Part shown: piece after piece, positions 48,633 through 50,332 of the stretch
Layout: every line of letters starts with the position of its first letter
Numbering within the stretch: the stretch's first letter is position 1
DNA from: Coprenecus sp964640305
Lineage (GTDB): Bacteria > Bacteroidota > Bacteroidia > Bacteroidales > UBA932
Assembly (NCBI GenBank): GCA_964640305.1
Contig: CAZXFF010000011.1
Location: 1 to 50,332 of the forward strand
DNA length: 50,332 bases
Reading direction: 5' to 3'
Notes under the pieces: generated by a model
What the model was told of the DNA's origin: nothing
What the model saw: the letters and a program-made list of their open reading frames with translations, nothing else
Databases searched by the model: none
Translations under genes and position numbers: made by a program

Positions 48633-50237
48633 ATGAAAAGAATTACTACAATATTGGTTTCTATAGCGGTATCGGTAGCGGCCATGTTCACCACATCCTG
48701 CGTGCAGGACCTCAACGTGACACCTATCGACCCCAACATCCAGACGCCAGAAGAGGTGCTCAACAGCATCGAGGCTTACCAGCAACTGCTGGCAAAGTGC
48801 TATGGAGGTCTGTCTGTAAGTGCTTCTGAAGGTCCTGACTCATCTCCGGACATTGATGGTATCGACGGTGGGTACGGCCAATACATGAGGGCCCTGTTCC
48901 ATCTGCAGGAACTCCCTACCGACGAAGCGAGTGTATGCTGGAATGACCAGACCATCAAATCCCTCCACGGACTGAGCTGGACTACATCAGACGTGTTTGT
49001 CACAGCAATGTTCTCGCGTATTTATTACCAGATAGGCCTCTGCAACGAATTCATACGCCGAGCCAATTCCGCTGCCGATGAATTCAAGGGTGCTGAAATG
49101 GATTATATGAAAGCTCAGGCCAGGGCTTTGAGGGCTTTGAGTTACTATCATGCCATCGACCTCTTCGGAAACGTGCCTTTCGCTACCGAAGAAAATTCTG
49201 TAGGTGCTACCGGTCCTGACCAGATATCCCGTTATGACCTTTATGAATGGCTCGTGAACGAGATTACCGGTGAAAACGGTTTCCGCGATGACCTGAAACC
49301 CGCTTCGTCTACCGAATACGGACGTGCCAGCCAGGAATTCGCCACCATGCTTCTTGCCAAGCTGTATCTGAACGCAGAGATATTTACCGCAAACGACCCT
49401 GAGGGACGTCCCGTGATTTCCGCATGGAGCGAATGCGCTGCTGAAAGCAAGAAAATCGTTGATTCCTATACTCTGCCCGATGAATACCAGTGGAACTTCT
49501 CGGCTGACAATAACCTCTGCAGTGAAATAATATTCGCAGTCCAGAGCGACGCCGTAAATATCCAGACATACGGAAGCACGAACTTTGTTATCAAAGGCTC
49601 TATCGTTTCCGGTAATCCGGATTGGCAGGCAGCTCTCGGGACCAACGACGGTTGGGGAGGTCTCGTGGTTACATCCCAGTTCCTGGATCTCTTCGATGAG
49701 TCTACCGACAAGAGGTTCCTCTTTACCGACGGATCCGAATTCGGAGAGCAGGCCCACAGCCGTGTGATCGTCGACAACTCCGATTTCGCGAGCGGATGGT
49801 GCCAGATGAAATTCACCAACCTGAAGCATGACGGTTCTCCCGCTGACGGCCAAGGCTCATTCCCTGATACTGACTATCCTATTTTCAGGGCTGCTGATGC
49901 TTACCTGATGCTGGCCGAAGCTCAGCTCCGCAACGGAGGCATACAGGCTGATGGTGCAGCCGCTTTCAATGCCGTACGCCAGAGGGCCGGACTTTCCGAT
50001 GACAACAGCATCACCCTCGATGACATTATCGACGAACGCGGCCGTGAGCTCTATTGGGAAAACATGCGCCGTCAGGACCTCGTACGTTTCGGACTTCTGA
50101 CTACCTCCACATATATCTGGGATTGGAAAGGCGGCGTCGCTGCAGGAAGCGGTGTGGACAGCCGTTACAACCTCTATCCCATACCTACGACCGAAATCAA
50201 CTCCAACAGCAAACTGGAGCAGAATCCGGGATACTAA
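48633..50237 (+). CDS. SusD/RagB-family surface lipoprotein
   Basis: SusD proteins cap the SusC barrel and bind the incoming substrate. The 534-residue protein has a lipoprotein signal (Cys23 in FTTSCVQDLN) and the SusD/RagB fold, with typical QARALRALSYYHAIDLFGNVPF and a C-terminal ERGRELYWENMRRQDLVRFG motif followed by YNLYPIPTTEINSN. VQDLN after the Cys has an acidic residue at +3, in keeping with surface export. It is 20 bases behind susC. The genes that would follow, for example a SusE-like lipoprotein, lie past the window. Confidence 0.96.
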   Translation: MKRITTILVSIAVSVAAMFTTSCVQDLNVTPIDPNIQTPEEVLNSIEAYQQLLAKCYGGLSVSASEGPDSSPDIDGIDGGYGQYMRALFHLQELPTDEASVCWNDQTIKSLHGLSWTTSDVFVTAMFSRIYYQIGLCNEFIRRANSAADEFKGAEMDYMKAQARALRALSYYHAIDLFGNVPFATEENSVGATGPDQISRYDLYEWLVNEITGENGFRDDLKPASSTEYGRASQEFATMLLAKLYLNAEIFTANDPEGRPVISAWSECAAESKKIVDSYTLPDEYQWNFSADNNLCSEIIFAVQSDAVNIQTYGSTNFVIKGSIVSGNPDWQAALGTNDGWGGLVVTSQFLDLFDESTDKRFLFTDGSEFGEQAHSRVIVDNSDFASGWCQMKFTNLKHDGSPADGQGSFPDTDYPIFRAADAYLMLAEAQLRNGGIQADGAAAFNAVRQRAGLSDDNSITLDDIIDERGRELYWENMRRQDLVRFGLLTTSTYIWDWKGGVAAGSGVDSRYNLYPIPTTEINSNSKLEQNPGY

Positions 50238-50332
50238 CAGAACAAGCTAAATGACTATATATATGAAAAAGTTTACAACAACCTAAAATCCGCAACTATC
50301 ATCCAATACACGATTAAGGGTAGATTTATGAG
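50238..50332 (+). other. Intergenic start of the next operon gene, cut at the window end
   Basis: Behind susD lies ATG AAA AAG TTT ACA ACA ACC TAA (50263-50286), a seven-codon frame whose start MKKFTT resembles a lipoprotein signal but stops at once. A second ATG lies at 50328-50330, two bases from the edge. The real next gene probably starts at or after 50328, or the seven-codon frame is a frame-shifted remnant. Confidence 0.4.

Noticed and set aside
48987..49853. 288-codon minus-strand frame inside susD
   Set aside because: It is antisense to a well-supported SusD protein and lacks domains.
1..50332. tRNA, rRNA or CRISPR genes
   Set aside because: All gaps were read for clover-leaf ends, rRNA-like sequence or spaced repeats, and none was found.

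Overview
The window looks like one contig of a member of the Bacteroidota, probably order Bacteroidales. The supporting signs are a SusC/SusD outer-membrane pair, a small membrane gene placed before cydA, the purH-mreB-mreC-mreD-mrdA-rodA order, a DPE2-type 4-alpha-glucanotransferase, a LytS-like kinase with a LytTR regulator, and repeated Bacteroidota-type promoter -7 boxes (TAnnTTTG) in the intergenic gaps. Genes are packed tightly with many ATGA-type overlaps. I found no tRNA, rRNA or CRISPR.

Layout. 1-97 appears to be the right end of an IS3-type insertion sequence cut by the contig edge. 98-483 is a G-rich, hairpin-rich non-coding stretch. 484-4822 (minus) holds a secreted PepC-type protease, a small single-span membrane protein and the cytochrome bd oxidase genes cydAB, ending in a terminator. 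4886-6759 (minus) is an EamA transporter followed by miaA. 6874-13608 (plus) holds gcvP, a large ABCG-like ABC protein and an unrecognised lipoprotein. 13686-23564 (minus) is the cell-shape and wall-elongation operon purH-mreB-mreC-mreD-mrdA-rodA, then a glycogen-debranching-type glycosidase and smpB. mreC is split by a one-base frame change. 23651-24355 (plus) is ispD.

24332-32263 (minus) is a tight operon: PBP1A, ddl, prmC, an orphan NMT1/THI5-type substrate-binding protein, a sensor fused to a SpoIIE phosphatase and an RsbW-type kinase, and a STAS anti-anti-sigma-type protein. This binding-protein/partner-switch unit, placed behind peptidoglycan genes and lacking an obvious output, is the most interesting system in the window. 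32353-35145 (plus) is topA and an Lrp/AsnC regulator. 35142-43215 (minus) is malQ, a DAACS symporter, an unknown lipoprotein, radA and a serine hydrolase broken by a 10-N assembly gap. 43273-45433 carries a small membrane protein and a LytS-like kinase (plus) that meet a LytTR regulator (minus) stop-to-stop. 45634-50237 (plus) is a SusC/SusD pair whose downstream genes lie beyond the window.

The genes mainly cover envelope growth (MreBCD, RodA, PBP2, PBP1A, Ddl, IspD), respiration, one-carbon and purine metabolism, and glycan use (SusCD, MalQ, debranching enzyme), with two sensory modules embedded among them.
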